64,000 nucleotides of DNA from Ischnura elegans (taxonomy: Eukaryota > Arthropoda > Insecta > Odonata > Coenagrionidae): NCBI RefSeq assembly GCF_921293095.1, contig NC_060248.1:16696744-16760743 (forward strand), in the 5' to 3' direction. Positions 1 to 10,531 of the stretch are shown here, in pieces (position 1 is the first letter of the stretch; the number at the start of each line of letters is the position of its first letter). A model generated the notes under the pieces. It was not told the origin of the DNA. It ran no database searches and saw only the letters and a program-made list of their open reading frames with translations. The translations under genes were made by a program, and so were the position numbers.

Positions 1-554
1 TTTGAAAGCTGGTAAATGTAGTAACGTATTTATGTAATGTTATAAGTTTCTTTTTAAGAAATTTGCTGCCAAAATGGCGTCCAAAAATTGGTTTTTCGAA
101 AAATATTTCATAACTTCCGCTCCCCTAGTCGTAATTACAGGTGTAGGATATTGAAAATGATTATTATATATGCTCATAACATAGTCTACGAAATGTAGGT
201 ACCGTTTTTCTTTCATCGTCCTTGGTTACTGAGAATAAAATTAAAATATTCCGAAAATCACCGAAAATTACGATTTTCAAAAGATTAACACAAGGTTTTG
301 TCAATTTCAACTCAACCGATTTCTTTCAAACTTTGTAGTTACATACAGCTATGCATTGTCTTTCAGAAGACATAAACAGTTTAATAATTATTTAATGGAT
401 TTAACCGCGAAAAAATAAAAATGGCGGGCACTGCTAACATTTTTCAGGGACTGGTTTGCTTTTTATTGTATTACTTTCGAAATATGGATGTCATAGGGCA
501 CAATTCTTTTATACATGACAGTAAATGAATGTGACCATATAGTACCGTCATCTT
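1..554. other. AT-rich sequence left of the tandem repeat, unassigned
   Basis: No supported gene. The phrases CCAAAATGGCGTCC (near 70) and AAAAATGGCGGGC (near 418) recall the repeat language that follows, so this may be a diverged continuation of the same element. Confidence 0.3.
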
Positions 555-1480
555 TTAACCCCCCGAAACCCCCTAAAAAATTAAAATTAGCATATAAGTA
601 GCCTTGTCGGGTACCTTTCGTCACAATTCCGCCGCTTTTCCAATCCTTACCACTCATCGCTACGGAATTGATGTGGACGATTGATGACCGCTGGCAGTAA
701 AAACCTATAAACCCCCGGTAAACCCACATACATGCCCCCCCCCAAAAAAATAAAATTTTCAAATAAGTCTACTTTTTCGGTACTTTTCGTGACTATTCCA
801 CCGCCCCCAACGACTCATCCCCCCGAAATTTATGTGAATGGATGGTGACCGCCAGGAGTACACACATTTAAACCCCCGGTATCCCCGTGAAACCCCCCCC
901 AAATGTAAAATGTGTCTCCTATTTGGGAACCTCTCGCAAACATTACGCCGCACTACCCGTGCCCTCTGAGCTCTACATCCGGAATATTTGGTGAGGGCGA
1001 GCCACCGTAAACCATACGGGAAAAAATACCAGAAAACCCCCGATCACCTCCTGGAACATCGCCGAAAAAATAATTTTAAAGTTGCCTTTCCGAATAGTTT
1101 TCGACACAATTTAACCGGTGCCCCTACCAATTATTAAAACCTCCGATAACCCCGTGAAACCTCCCAAAAAATTTCTAATAAATAGCCTCTCCAGGGAAAA
1201 GAATCGTAAGACCACTCTTCCGGTCCCCTAGGACTTATCGGCACGGAATTTATGAGAACTATTAGTGACCACTGGTTTAACACAAGTATAAAACCCCCGG
1301 TATTCCGTAGGAACCCCCCGAAAAAAAATGAAAAACTTGCCATTAAGTCTTCTTTTATGGGTACTTGTCGCCACTATTAATCCGCATTGCACTACCTTTT
1401 ACAATCATCGCTACATGATCACTGTGGACTTTTGGTGACCGCATGCATAACACATTAAAATCCCCGAATCCCCCTGGGCA
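555..1480. repeat. Degenerate tandem repeat, about 160 bp period
   Basis: A G/C-run anchor of the form AACCCCCGGTA..CCC followed by an A-rich stretch recurs near 560, 711, 871, 1035, 1139, 1292 and 1458, mostly 150-166 bases apart. Between anchors the phrases GGTACYTTTCGTCAC, CCACTCATCGCTACGGAATT and GGTGACCGC are reused. Copies differ by many substitutions. Short open frames here are by-products of the repeat. Confidence 0.7.
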
Positions 1481-1550
1481 CCCCTCTCGGTGGGGAAGAC
1501 CATTTATAAGGACTAGGCGGAGCAGCCGCGGGGGGGCTCCTCAACCCCAA

Positions 1551-1965
1551 GGCGGCGAAGCCGCCCCACAACGAGGACCTGGCGTAGGCGAGGGGGAGCT
1601 TCAGCAACCCCCGGGCGGCGTAGCCGCCCCGATGTTCAAGCGGCGCAACCGCTGTGGACTCCCCCCACCTCTGGGCGGCGAAGCCGCCCCTTAAACGAAT
1701 AACGGTGAAACAGTTCCGAAATGCCCTCGCCCTCTGGCATTCTAAACCCCCAGGCGGCAAAGCCGCCCTTCAGCGAGGAACGGCGAAGCCGTTCCGAGGA
1801 ATGAGTGGGGCACCTCCCTACCCCCTGGCCGGCGAAGCCGGCCCCTAGCCGTGTTGAGATTATTCGAACTTCAAAAGTCTTCGAACGACCACAAATCTAG
1901 ACGGCGAAGCCGGAACCGGGGTTTTAAGGGGCGGAGCCCCTTAACGAGCGCGCGGAGCGTGCGAG
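1551..1965. repeat. Cluster of short palindromes centred on GCGAAGC or near variants
   Basis: At least eight inverted repeats with a 3-base centre: GGCGGCGAAGCCGCC (1551-1565), GGGCGGCGTAGCCGCCC (1613-1629), GGGCGGCGAAGCCGCCC (1673-1689), AGGCGGCAAAGCCGCC (from 1752), GGAACGGCGAAGCCGTTCC (1777-1795), GGCCGGCGAAGCCGGCC (1827-1843), CGGCGAAGCCG (1902-1912) and AAGGGGCGGAGCCCCTT with flanking TTA/TAA-type pairing (1924-1944). An imperfect one follows at about 1949-1963. Sequences between the hairpins are unrelated. GCGAAGC is known as an exceptionally stable DNA mini-hairpin. Confidence 0.85.
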
Positions 1966-2430
1966 TTATACATATCTGTATTCGGAAAGCAGAAATACAC
2001 CTCAATGACGGAGTAGAAACGAAAACTTTTGCAATGCAGAAATGAAACGTTAAGAAAATAACGTTGAGATTAATGTGTGAATGACACACATTTATTACGT
2101 TACAAACACCTACGTGCGAGCAATTAGTAACATATGTTTGCAACTCCTAAAGTGTTAGTCAAGGAAACAACAATCTGCTTCGCTACATTTAAATATTTCA
2201 AATATTGACAGCGTGCGGAAATATACGGCATATAGTTTACTAGAGGTGGTTAATGTAAAAAACAAAGCATAATTAACGTAACTTGTTTTACTTATTTATT
2301 GCTGATCATATCACAAATAGGACTACAACGCACACAACATTTCACTTCACATTTCACGAGCTGTCTTTATGACACTTATAATCCGTACATTCTGAATCAA
2401 CTGGTTCAATGAAAAGCTTGACTCACACTT
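1966..2430. other. Unassigned sequence between hairpin cluster and Harbinger element
   Basis: No supported gene or repeat boundary. Base composition returns to AT-rich. Confidence 0.3.
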
Positions 2431-2744
2431 AGGCCCGTATCATAAAAGTCCCCTCGAAGTTTGAGATGAGGAGGGCCTCGTTTGAAGCCGGCCTAGCTCG
2501 ACGAGGAGATCCCTCGATCGCATCATATCATAAAACCCTCCTCCAGCTCGGTTCATAGGAGGAGGGGTTTGAGCCAGCGGAAATGACGCATTGTTGTCGA
2601 CGATGTTTCGGGTTTCAGAGTTGACAGTCTTCCAGTATTGTTCCACGTTAAATTTTTCGAATCGTAATTTCGCAGACATGCGCAGTAGCGATACACCGAA
2701 TGCGACCGGGGATATACCCGCCAATATCAACAATATAAACAGAA

Positions 2745-4991
2745 ATGGCTAAGTCGGAGCGGATGGCCAGGCAGGAGCAGGAAATTTTGTGCAATTTGGT
2801 GGTCAAGTACAAGGACGTAATTGAGTGCAAGCGCACGGATGCGGAGTCCGTTTTGAGCAAGGCAAGATGTTGGCAGAAATTAACTGAAGAATTTAATAAT
2901 CACGGATGTGTAAGACAGGTAAGTCGACATCATATAGAATGATCTAATAATCAAATAGTTTTTGATATATAACGCTTTCGAGATCGGTTCTGGAATATAT
3001 ATGTAAATCAGTTCAACTGTGCTTATCTTATGATGTATTTCGGTTTTATTTTATTCGTGTAACTTATAATTTGTTATTACTTAGCCGTTATATCTTTCAC
3101 GAAATGTTTCTTTGTTTTCCATTTATTTAGCGAAACTGTAGAATATTGAGGAAGGCGTGGGATAATATAAAAATGAGGAGGAAAAGGGTGCTAGCAGAGG
3201 AAGCACGACGTCGGATGGGTACAGGCGGAGGACCTTGCCCATCCACGTCGAAAGATAGCACCATCCCAGAGTTGGAAGTGGCAATTCCATCGATCGATCA
3301 CCATCTGTTGTCAGTTGGGGATAGTGATCGATTGATGGAAGCACCCAGCGGCCCTGAAGACTTTGTTATCATTGATGGAGACCTCGGAGGAGAAGGTAAG
3401 TTCAACGGGTCATTGAAATGTATTCATTAATAATGTTGATTACTTATTTAATATTTTTGTCGAACAAAATTCTGTCAACTGTACACCTCAAAGTTTATGA
3501 AGACATAATTAGATTGCACTAATGAGTGGAAGTAATGTTCAAGGATACCTAAATACCCATGCACTATTTTTCTTATCCCTGGCAAAAATATACAGTGACT
3601 TTTCAGTGATGTACACAGTGAATTCAGTGACTACTCAGTGAGACCGTGATTTGCCCAGTGACATTGGGCCAGTGGGCTTGACAGTGATCAATATGTAATT
3701 GATATTTTAAGTTAAAACATAGATATATTAAGTAAAAAATTGAACAAATCAGTCAATTTAAGAATAGTTTATCTCGCCATATTTCAACATGACCAGTGAT
3801 TTGTTTTAAAATCAAGAATCACTGGCTAAGTCACAGGCTGCCACTGCCTAGGTCAATGGATATTTTTGCCGGGGATCTTGGGTGTTGTGCTGTGCAATGG
3901 CCTTTAAAATAATCAGTTATTGATTTTCAAAGATTTTCCATGATACTATGAAACTTGTAACATAACTTTCATAAGTAATAATTCCATGTAGTCATATCTG
4001 AAAGTATCCATTTTATGACAATTATTTCTCATGTTTGCAACCAGGTTAAAGCTTTTATGCAAGCCAACGTTTCGGAAGACTATTTGTCTCCCATCCTCAA
4101 GGCTGTGTTATTTAATGGAAGTCCAATTTCAAGATTTAACCTGGTTGCAAGCCCGAGAAATATTCATCAGAAGTATTCACCACTAAAAATTAAATTCGTT
4201 TATCCATTTTATTTTTCAAAATGAAGATGCCGCTGGGTCATGGAGTGAACCCCACCAGTTGGAGGAGACACCCATAGTGGAAGCTGTGGGATCCACAGCT
4301 GTTGTCTCTGGCTCTGCTTCGGAGCCAAGGCAGGCTGTGGATACCCTACAGTCCCCTATGGGACCTGGTCCCTCTCCACAGCAGCCAACAGACTGTGTGG
4401 GGGGAACCAGAAACACCACAGCACCAAGGGCTCTCACAAGAGCTGAAGCTCATCAAAGGGAGTTGGATGCAAGGTTAGCCAGAATCCAGACTGCCTCAGA
4501 TGATGAAGCGAAGATGAGGCAGGCTGCCGCAGAGGATGAAGCTCTTCTGCGGCGGATAAGGATTCAGGCAGCACTCGAGGAATTGCAGCATCAAAGAACA
4601 TTGCATGCAATGGAAGTAGAACATAAGCGGGTATGGTATCTCTGTTTGTAGATCCTTATATAACTTAGTCACTTTAGGAACTCTTATGTTAATGTATGCT
4701 TATTTTTTTTATATCTTACTTGCATCATTTAAATAATAGTATGTTTTTTATCTCTCCTGTCTTCCATGTGGATTTGACTGATTCCTGAGTAACTTATAAT
4801 TCATAAAATGGCATTCATGTACCTACACAAATTCATGATAATACTTGAATAATATAAATAACAGGCTGCATTTTTAGTTACATTTAATAATGACAATTTG
4901 TACTTGCAGGGGCATAGTGGAAGAGTGCCTTGGAATTTTAGATGATTAATTGTTAATTTTCTTTTCTTTCTAGCAACAATATAGTAAGTGA
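2745..4991 (+). CDS. Myb/SANT-like DNA-binding protein of the Harbinger element, apparently intact
   Basis: Four exons, 2745-2918, 3131-3395, 4227-4630 and 4974-4991, give an uninterrupted 286-aa frame with GT-AG introns and phases 0, 1, 0. The N-terminal ~100 residues have the Myb/SANT-like (MSANTD / Myb_DNA-bind_5) pattern: QEQEILCNLVVKYKDVIECK, then CWQKLTEEFN, then ILRKAWDNIKMRRKRVLAEE followed by RRMGTGGGP. A Pro/Ser/Thr-rich linker follows, then a charged helical, probably coiled-coil, tail (AHQRELDARLARIQTASDDE, LLRRIRIQAALEELQHQRTL). In Harbinger elements the Myb-like partner carries the transposase to the nucleus and to the element ends. The exon 3 acceptor (tcaaaatgaag) is weak and the fourth exon is very short, so the C terminus could differ. 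Confidence 0.75.
3577..3874. mobile_element. 298-bp inverted-repeat element filled with CAGTGA words
   Basis: The left end CCCTGGCAAAAATAT pairs with the right end, whose complement reads CCCCGGCAAAAATATCCA. It is flanked by AT on both sides (3575-3576, 3875-3876). The interior repeats CAGTGA/TCACTG about ten times, mostly near the left end. It lies in an intron of the Harbinger Myb-like gene and so is younger than that insertion. Confidence 0.75.
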
Positions 4992-6884
4992 AAGGTGCTG
5001 CTTATATTCTACTTGCAATTCCTCGAGTGCTACAACCTTGCATCCATCTCTCCTGAGTTCCCTTGGTGCTGTTGGTTTACCTCCACTGCTGTGATTCACT
5101 CCATGTGCCTATAGCTCTGGGTGGTGCTTGTCGCTTGCTTTCGCTCCAAGCACCCTTTTCCTCACTCCAACGCCTTCCTCAATTGCTGCATGTCCATGAT
5201 TATTTCTGCCAACATCTTGCATTGCTTATGACGGACTGCATACACTCAATTATGTCCTTGTACTACCAAATTGCTCAAAATAATCTGCTTCTGCCTGCAT
5301 GGCCTGAAATATATTTATCTGATATGGCATGAAATTGTTTTCTTTACAATGCCTGTTTATCCCTTAATATGCATGCTGGTCAATTGGTGTTGCTTCTTTT
5401 AACTGTATTTATTTAAGAAAGTTATTAATTTCGGGGGTATGGAATTTGCAGAATTTTCCTCTGGGTCATTCAATCAATCAATTTGTCATTAGTTGGTAAA
5501 AACCACAATAAACATTGTCAAGTAGTGACCTTGGAAAAAATATACATTTTCATGCAAAGCTAAATAGGAAATTTTGAATCATTATCTAACTAAATCATTG
5601 CTTGCATCACTATCTGCATTCTTTGATTTTTACAATATAGTTAGTAATAAAATTATTTTTTTGTTAGAATTTAAAATTATCTGGAAAGTAATCACTTAAG
5701 ATTTTATTCAATAATATATTAGAAAAAAAAGGCATCAGTTGCTTGATATTTTTTTAATAATTGCAAGAGCAGGGATAAAATACATAAATTTTGGCAGAAA
5801 CCTCAGTAATCATATACTTTAGCAGGTATAACAAGTTAACAATAACATATTATCTGGAAAAGAAAATAATGTAATATGATGTAATACACAGTTACAGGTA
5901 GTAGGAAAGCATATGATTTTAGAGAATTTTCTTTTGTTAAAATAATTACATAATCTAATCAGTTAATATCCAGTGATAATTATTATGAGCCAAGGAGCAG
6001 ACGGTGCAGCATGTCCACTAATGTCAAAGGCAGCATCACCTAGTTATAATAAGAAAAGCTGTAATTAGTCACAACATTTATTTAAACAAACACTGTACTT
6101 GGGAGTATTTTAAGTAAAAACCAATTTCCAATCCAAGGGTGGGTGGTGATATTGGTGGGTGGTGGAGGTGTGTGACAGCTGAAACATAATCACTGATACA
6201 CTATTTCATGTTCCACAAAACCTTTTAATAATCTGACCTAGGTTTCGACTTGGTACAATATGTCATTCTCAAAAGTTAAAATACATGTTTGGTGATCTTA
6301 TACTGTTTTCTTATACCTTATACTGTTTGATCTTATACCTTCAAATGACTTGTCTTTACCCCCCTTCACCTTTCCAAAACAGTATAAGAACATAAAACAT
6401 GTATTTTATCTTTTGAGAATGACATATTGTACCAAGTCGAAACCTAGGTCAGACTATTATAAGGTTTTGTGGAACATGATATAGTATATCAGGGATTATG
6501 CTACCAAAAGCCAATTTAATTTGAAACTGGATCTCAAAAGTTTACATGCACCACAATATAGACATGCTAATATTGTTTAACCCCTCAAAAATATCATTTA
6601 CCACTATCAGCAGCCAACCATTATTTGTCATAATTTAAAACCTGATTTATCTCTGTTTTCATGTATGTATGTAACAAAATGATCATGGCGTGACATTGTG
6701 CACTCTATGCTATGCTTTTGCGGTCTCTTGATGTCTTGCATACATTGCATTGCTTCATTACCCTCCTGACAATTTCATTTCCTATTCAGAGCCCAGACAT
6801 CCCATTCTCCTATTTTCAATCATGTTGTGAGAAGTTTCCCCACCCATCCCAGTCTTTCACCTTACAGCATGCAGTTATCCTTGG
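4992..6884. other. Harbinger interior between the two gene 3' ends
   Basis: AT-rich sequence with no reading frame I can assign. It contains the fold-back element at 6189-6494. Confidence 0.4.
6189..6494. repeat. Fold-back element with ~105-bp inverted arms
   Basis: The left arm (about 6189-6292, containing CATGTTCCACAAAACCTT and ACCTAGGTTTCGACTTGG) is repeated in inverted orientation at about 6389-6494 with few mismatches. About 95 bases separate the arms, and the inner ends share AGTATAAGA-type sequence. It looks like a MITE nested in the Harbinger element. Confidence 0.8.
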
Positions 6885-7681
6885 ATGAAGGTAAAGTAGC
6901 GATTAGTGAAAGCCCTTCTTTCAACTATGGCACTGAGATTTCTATTTTGCACGGCAGGTATTGGAACATCAGCATGGGGATCTTGCAATTGTATGTGCTC
7001 TGGAACTGGCTCCCTCTGGCTGATGGCCACGTTGTGGAGCACAGCTCAAGCCAGTATTATTTTAGCTGATGTTTGAGTGGCTGTTCTCATTTTCATTGAG
7101 AGGCAGGGAAATCGCCTCTTCCATATCCCAAATGCCCTCTCCACTGCAGATCTGGTTGCAATGTGTGATGCATTGTACCTGAAAAAAATAAATAATATGT
7201 ATACAACCGCTATCATTTCCATGAAATCATTTTGTCACTGCACATCACCCTTTTCAATAAAAGTTAGACAATTTATTTTTTCCTCTAACCAACCTATGCT
7301 CAGCTGGTGTGGCTGGGTTGCGCACTGGTGTGTAAAGGTATCTTAGCTATGCTATCTCCCAGCAACAAGCCATTGACTTCATCTCTGTTGAAGCGGAGAC
7401 ACAGTCAGCTGTTGTGGAAGATCTCAGCATCGTGTGTAGACCCAGGCCATCGACAAACAATATCCAAAATCTCCAGCCTGGGACCAGCAACCACCTGTTA
7501 CATGCAGAGCAAAGCAAATATCACTTGTATTTGTTCTAATACTAAGGTAAATAATCATCAAATCAACCCCAGGAAAGTGTGCCACTCGATACAAAAGTCT
7601 TCTTGCAGTGGCTAATTCCTCGTGTGATTGAAGAATCTTCACTACCTTTGGCAGCTTCCCAGTAATTTCTGTACTAATAAC
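6885..7681 (-). pseudogene. HARBI1-type (DDE, PIF/Harbinger) transposase, broken
   Basis: Three blocks on the minus strand match the family. One (7681 to about 7568) has ELATARRLLYRVAHFPG. One (about 7477-7320) has LEILDIVCRWPGSTHDAEIF then, after a frame change, RFNRDEVNGLLLGDS. One (about 7190-6885) has YNASHIATRSAVERAFGIWK then RRFPCLSMKMRT, AVLHNVAI and NRYF. There is an in-frame TGA between KIILA and AVLHN, a frame break after the second-Asp block, and no visible block for the first catalytic Asp (the usual GAIDGTH segment). The enzyme is therefore dead in this copy. It is convergent with the Myb-like gene. Confidence 0.85.
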
Positions 7682-7859
7682 CTGCAATTTAATTGGGTCA
7701 AATCATCAAACCAATGTATTGTATATTTTTAAAGAAGTATTAATCATTACATTTACGACGTAGTAACACAAGTTAAATTTAATTAGGTTTCCAACTCTAT
7801 TGTTCTCTTTGACCAAGGCAAAAGATAAATGTAGAGAGATGATTCAGATTTGTGCACAA

Positions 7860-8120
7860 GGGCGTACCCAGGATAATGACTAGGGGGGCAAGCCATGGTC
7901 TAAATGGGGGGGAACCAAGATGTAATATTAGTGTATGAGATTATTTCCATGAAAAAATAGTTTTACTTTAGTTACATGTATTGTGCATATAATTTTTCAC
8001 CGGTTTAAATAAAATTTGTTGAATGCTTTCGTTTAAATTCAGAATAGATTTTGTTTAAAGACTTGCGATTTTTTCTTCTGGGGGGGGGGGGGGGGAAGCT
8101 GCCCCTCGCTGGGTACGCCC
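7860..8120. mobile_element. MITE with GGGCGTACCCAG ends
   Basis: The left end GGGCGTACCCAGGAT and the right end, complement GGGCGTACCCAGCGAGGGGC, form the inverted repeats. Inside are G-runs next to both ends and an AT-rich middle (TTAAAGACTTGCGATTTTT). Related copies are at 13572-13820 and, as a chimera, 17493-18414. Confidence 0.75.
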
Positions 8121-8992
8121 ATGATTGAGCTTAAATAAACAAAACCGCATGCCTTAATTAACTTCGACATTGTCGACTGAGCCAGTTCGTGGAAATCGCC
8201 AGAGACTATCTACAACAATGACAGAAACACATGATAATTATCTATGGCGTTTCGAAGAATATAAATGATATACTATGTAAACATTTATCTGAAATTCGTA
8301 GAGTTGCACGTATGTAACACCTTTAGCTTATAATAAGTTAATATATAAATGCTTTCGTCAACTAATATAATTTGCGCCTGGTGTTTCATGATTATTAGTT
8401 ATACAGTGACCGCGAGAAGAATAAAAGCAATGATGTACGTAACAAAAAATATCAATGCACTACTACACCACTACAAATATGTTAGGAAAAGTATTTAAAT
8501 CACTCACCTGAAAACTGTCCGTGGAATAAAACCTTAGGAAAGCAAGCAATTATAATAACCTTGGGTCAGGAACGCCTCTCAAGTCGGCGTTATCCCGGCC
8601 GTAGCATCGGAAGTAACACGTCGGTTATATTTACTTTTTGAAACCTGTACCTGACGAAGAATTCCTCGTTCGTGTACCAATCTAGTGGATTGTCTCCATC
8701 CGCTAGACGGATTCTGGGTGCATATACGAAGGCATCTTCCTCAATATGACCCAAAAACTCTTCCAGATCGTATTAATCCTTCACATTCGGGAAAGCATCC
8801 ATCTTCTCACAATGGCGGAAGACACCTCAAACGCTTTGAGCCGACAACAATCTAACCTCAAAGTTTGAGTCGAGGCTGGCTTCAAAATTCGACGTTTTTG
8901 AGGTTGAGGTCGGTTTTATGATATCGCATCTCCTCCTCCTGACGACAATGAGGTGGAGGCCGGCTTCGAGGGGACTTTTATGATACGGGCCT

Positions 8993-9140
8993 AAGAACCA
9001 GCTACTAAGATAGTAGCATACTAGGCTTAGTAGCCCTTACTAACGATCTATGAATACCATTTTGCTAGTATGCTACTACTTAGAACGCTACTTAGGCGTT
9101 AGTAGCTTACTAAGGAAACTATGAATACGGCCGTTAGAAT
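8993..9140. repeat. GCTACTAAG word cluster, probably a truncated MITE
   Basis: Immediately right of the Harbinger end the motif GCTACTAAG, its complement CTTAGTAGC and AGTATGCTACTA recur at least seven times in 130 bases, ending near CTATGAATACGGCCG. Only one end is visible. Confidence 0.5.
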
Positions 9141-9192
9141 TGGTTTTATAAAAGCATTGCTAAGAAGGTTATTGAATGCCGCGGCGACTGAA

Positions 9193-9338
9193 CAATTCGA
9201 TACCTCCACTGCATAAACGCTCAACAATTGCCCGCCGATTCAAATCCGCTCATCTATTAAGCCCTTATAGTACTAGATGAGCGGATTTGATTCGGTGGGC
9301 GATTGTTGAGCATTTATGCAGTAGAGGTATCGAATTGC
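9193..9338. repeat. Near-perfect 66-bp inverted repeat with 13-bp loop
   Basis: The left arm 9193-9258 (AACAATTCGATACCTC ... ATCCGCTCATCTA) and right arm 9272-9338 (TAGATGAGCGGATTTG ... GAGGTATCGAATTG) pair with about four mismatches. The loop is TTAAGCCCTTATA-like. Confidence 0.85.
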
Positions 9339-10189
9339 TCCGACTGATGAAATTCGCGATGATGTCAAAAATCGATGCTAATATGGAAAAGAGAATACGC
9401 ACTATACAACGATTATGTATTTATGCTAATTCCTTTTCTAGTTTCAAGAATAGCCGACTCTGGCAATGTATTCATGTTGTCTACATGGGTTTACTTCGTT
9501 ACGGCATTTATTACAAAAAAACTTTAACATAAAGATAGAGACGAGAAATAGATAAATTTTTGTCACGATTCTAACGGTGTAATGAATATAATCAATATTT
9601 TTCCCATATTAAACCTACTTGGTCAAAACATCCCAAGGAAAATTCTAATTTTCAATTGCAACTTCAAAAATTATAGCATGGAAAGCCAAATTTTGCATCG
9701 TTAACTGAAGAAGTACTATTATCGAAAGAGGGGATTTTGGAATTTTCATGAAAATTTCGTTTCATTAATTTTTCCGTTGTGCCTCCTTAAATTACTATTT
9801 ATCCGACAATTATTTTCTCTAATTTCGTATTTTTCAGCATTTAAAATAATTGTGTGAGTATGTCTATTGAAAAGAAATATTTATTATCATGTCAATCTAT
9901 GGTTTAGTTATTTTCCAAATTCCATTTCTTCATTTGGGTCAACAAAATATACCTCCTTGGTATTCGTCTATAATTTGAAGGAGCATTTGAACATGCTAAC
10001 ACCACATTTAAAGAAGAAACACTTCTGATTTGATAAGAATCCAAATTACCTGGAACGATGTACGGATGATATTGCGAAACTACAACAAATTATCTTTTAA
10101 GCAGAGAGGATCAACCTTGAAAAGCGCTCAAGGTGCTAAAACTAAGGACGATTTTTAAGCTATTAAGATGTTCTGTGCTGATAATCTAA
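9339..10189. other. Unassigned AT-rich sequence
   Basis: Several short frames and no recognisable domain. Possibly the 5' part of the degenerate element that follows. Confidence 0.3.
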
Positions 10190-10531
10190 ACTGTTTTTTT
10201 ATTTTTAAAACACATATATTTCAGATTTCCTCGCAGGTTAGCCAGAAAAGCTTTTACATATTGACATTGAAGACTAGAATTGACGGAAAAATAGGAACTC
10301 CATCATATGTTCGACTTTCTGAAGAAAAATTAACTAATGAGTAACTCATCTTCTCGGATGAACGATTTGTGCTTAACATTTATCACAAGAACCCATTAAA
10401 CAGCCCATATCGATCGGGACAGAAAGAAAATGTTACATTAAATGGCAAAAGCACCGCCCGGGTGCTTTTCACTACGGATTTCCCATGGGGCCGTTTCACA
10501 GGGAACCACCCATTTCCATTAATTGCACCTT
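10190..10531 (+). pseudogene. Possible Tc1/mariner-like transposase remnant
   Basis: The frame reads ..EEKLTNE*LIFSDERFVLN then VLFTTDFPWGRFTGNHPF with one stop. The IFSDERF phrase resembles the second-Asp region (LFSDE.RF) of Tc1/mariner transposases. Little else matches, so this is a weak call. The remnant is interrupted at 10532 by an inverted-repeat element. Confidence 0.3.

Larger units (their letters stand above)
2431..8992. mobile_element. PIF/Harbinger DNA transposon with 29-bp perfect terminal inverted repeats
   Basis: The ends start AGGCCCGTATCATAAAAGTC and are identical for 29 bases as inverted repeats (2431-2459 and 8964-8992). Inside are a Myb/SANT-like gene on + and a HARBI1-type transposase on -, the usual two-gene layout of this superfamily. 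A direct 3-bp TWA target duplication is not clean: the outer bases read TTA on the left and TAA on the right if the repeat is taken to begin at GGCCCG. Younger insertions lie inside (3577-3874, 6189-6494, 7860-8120). Confidence 0.88.

Noticed and set aside
1443-1848. Overlapping open frames of 64-101 codons on both strands
   Set aside because: They arise from the GC-rich palindromes (repeated GGEAAP-type peptides) and have no domain or splice context.
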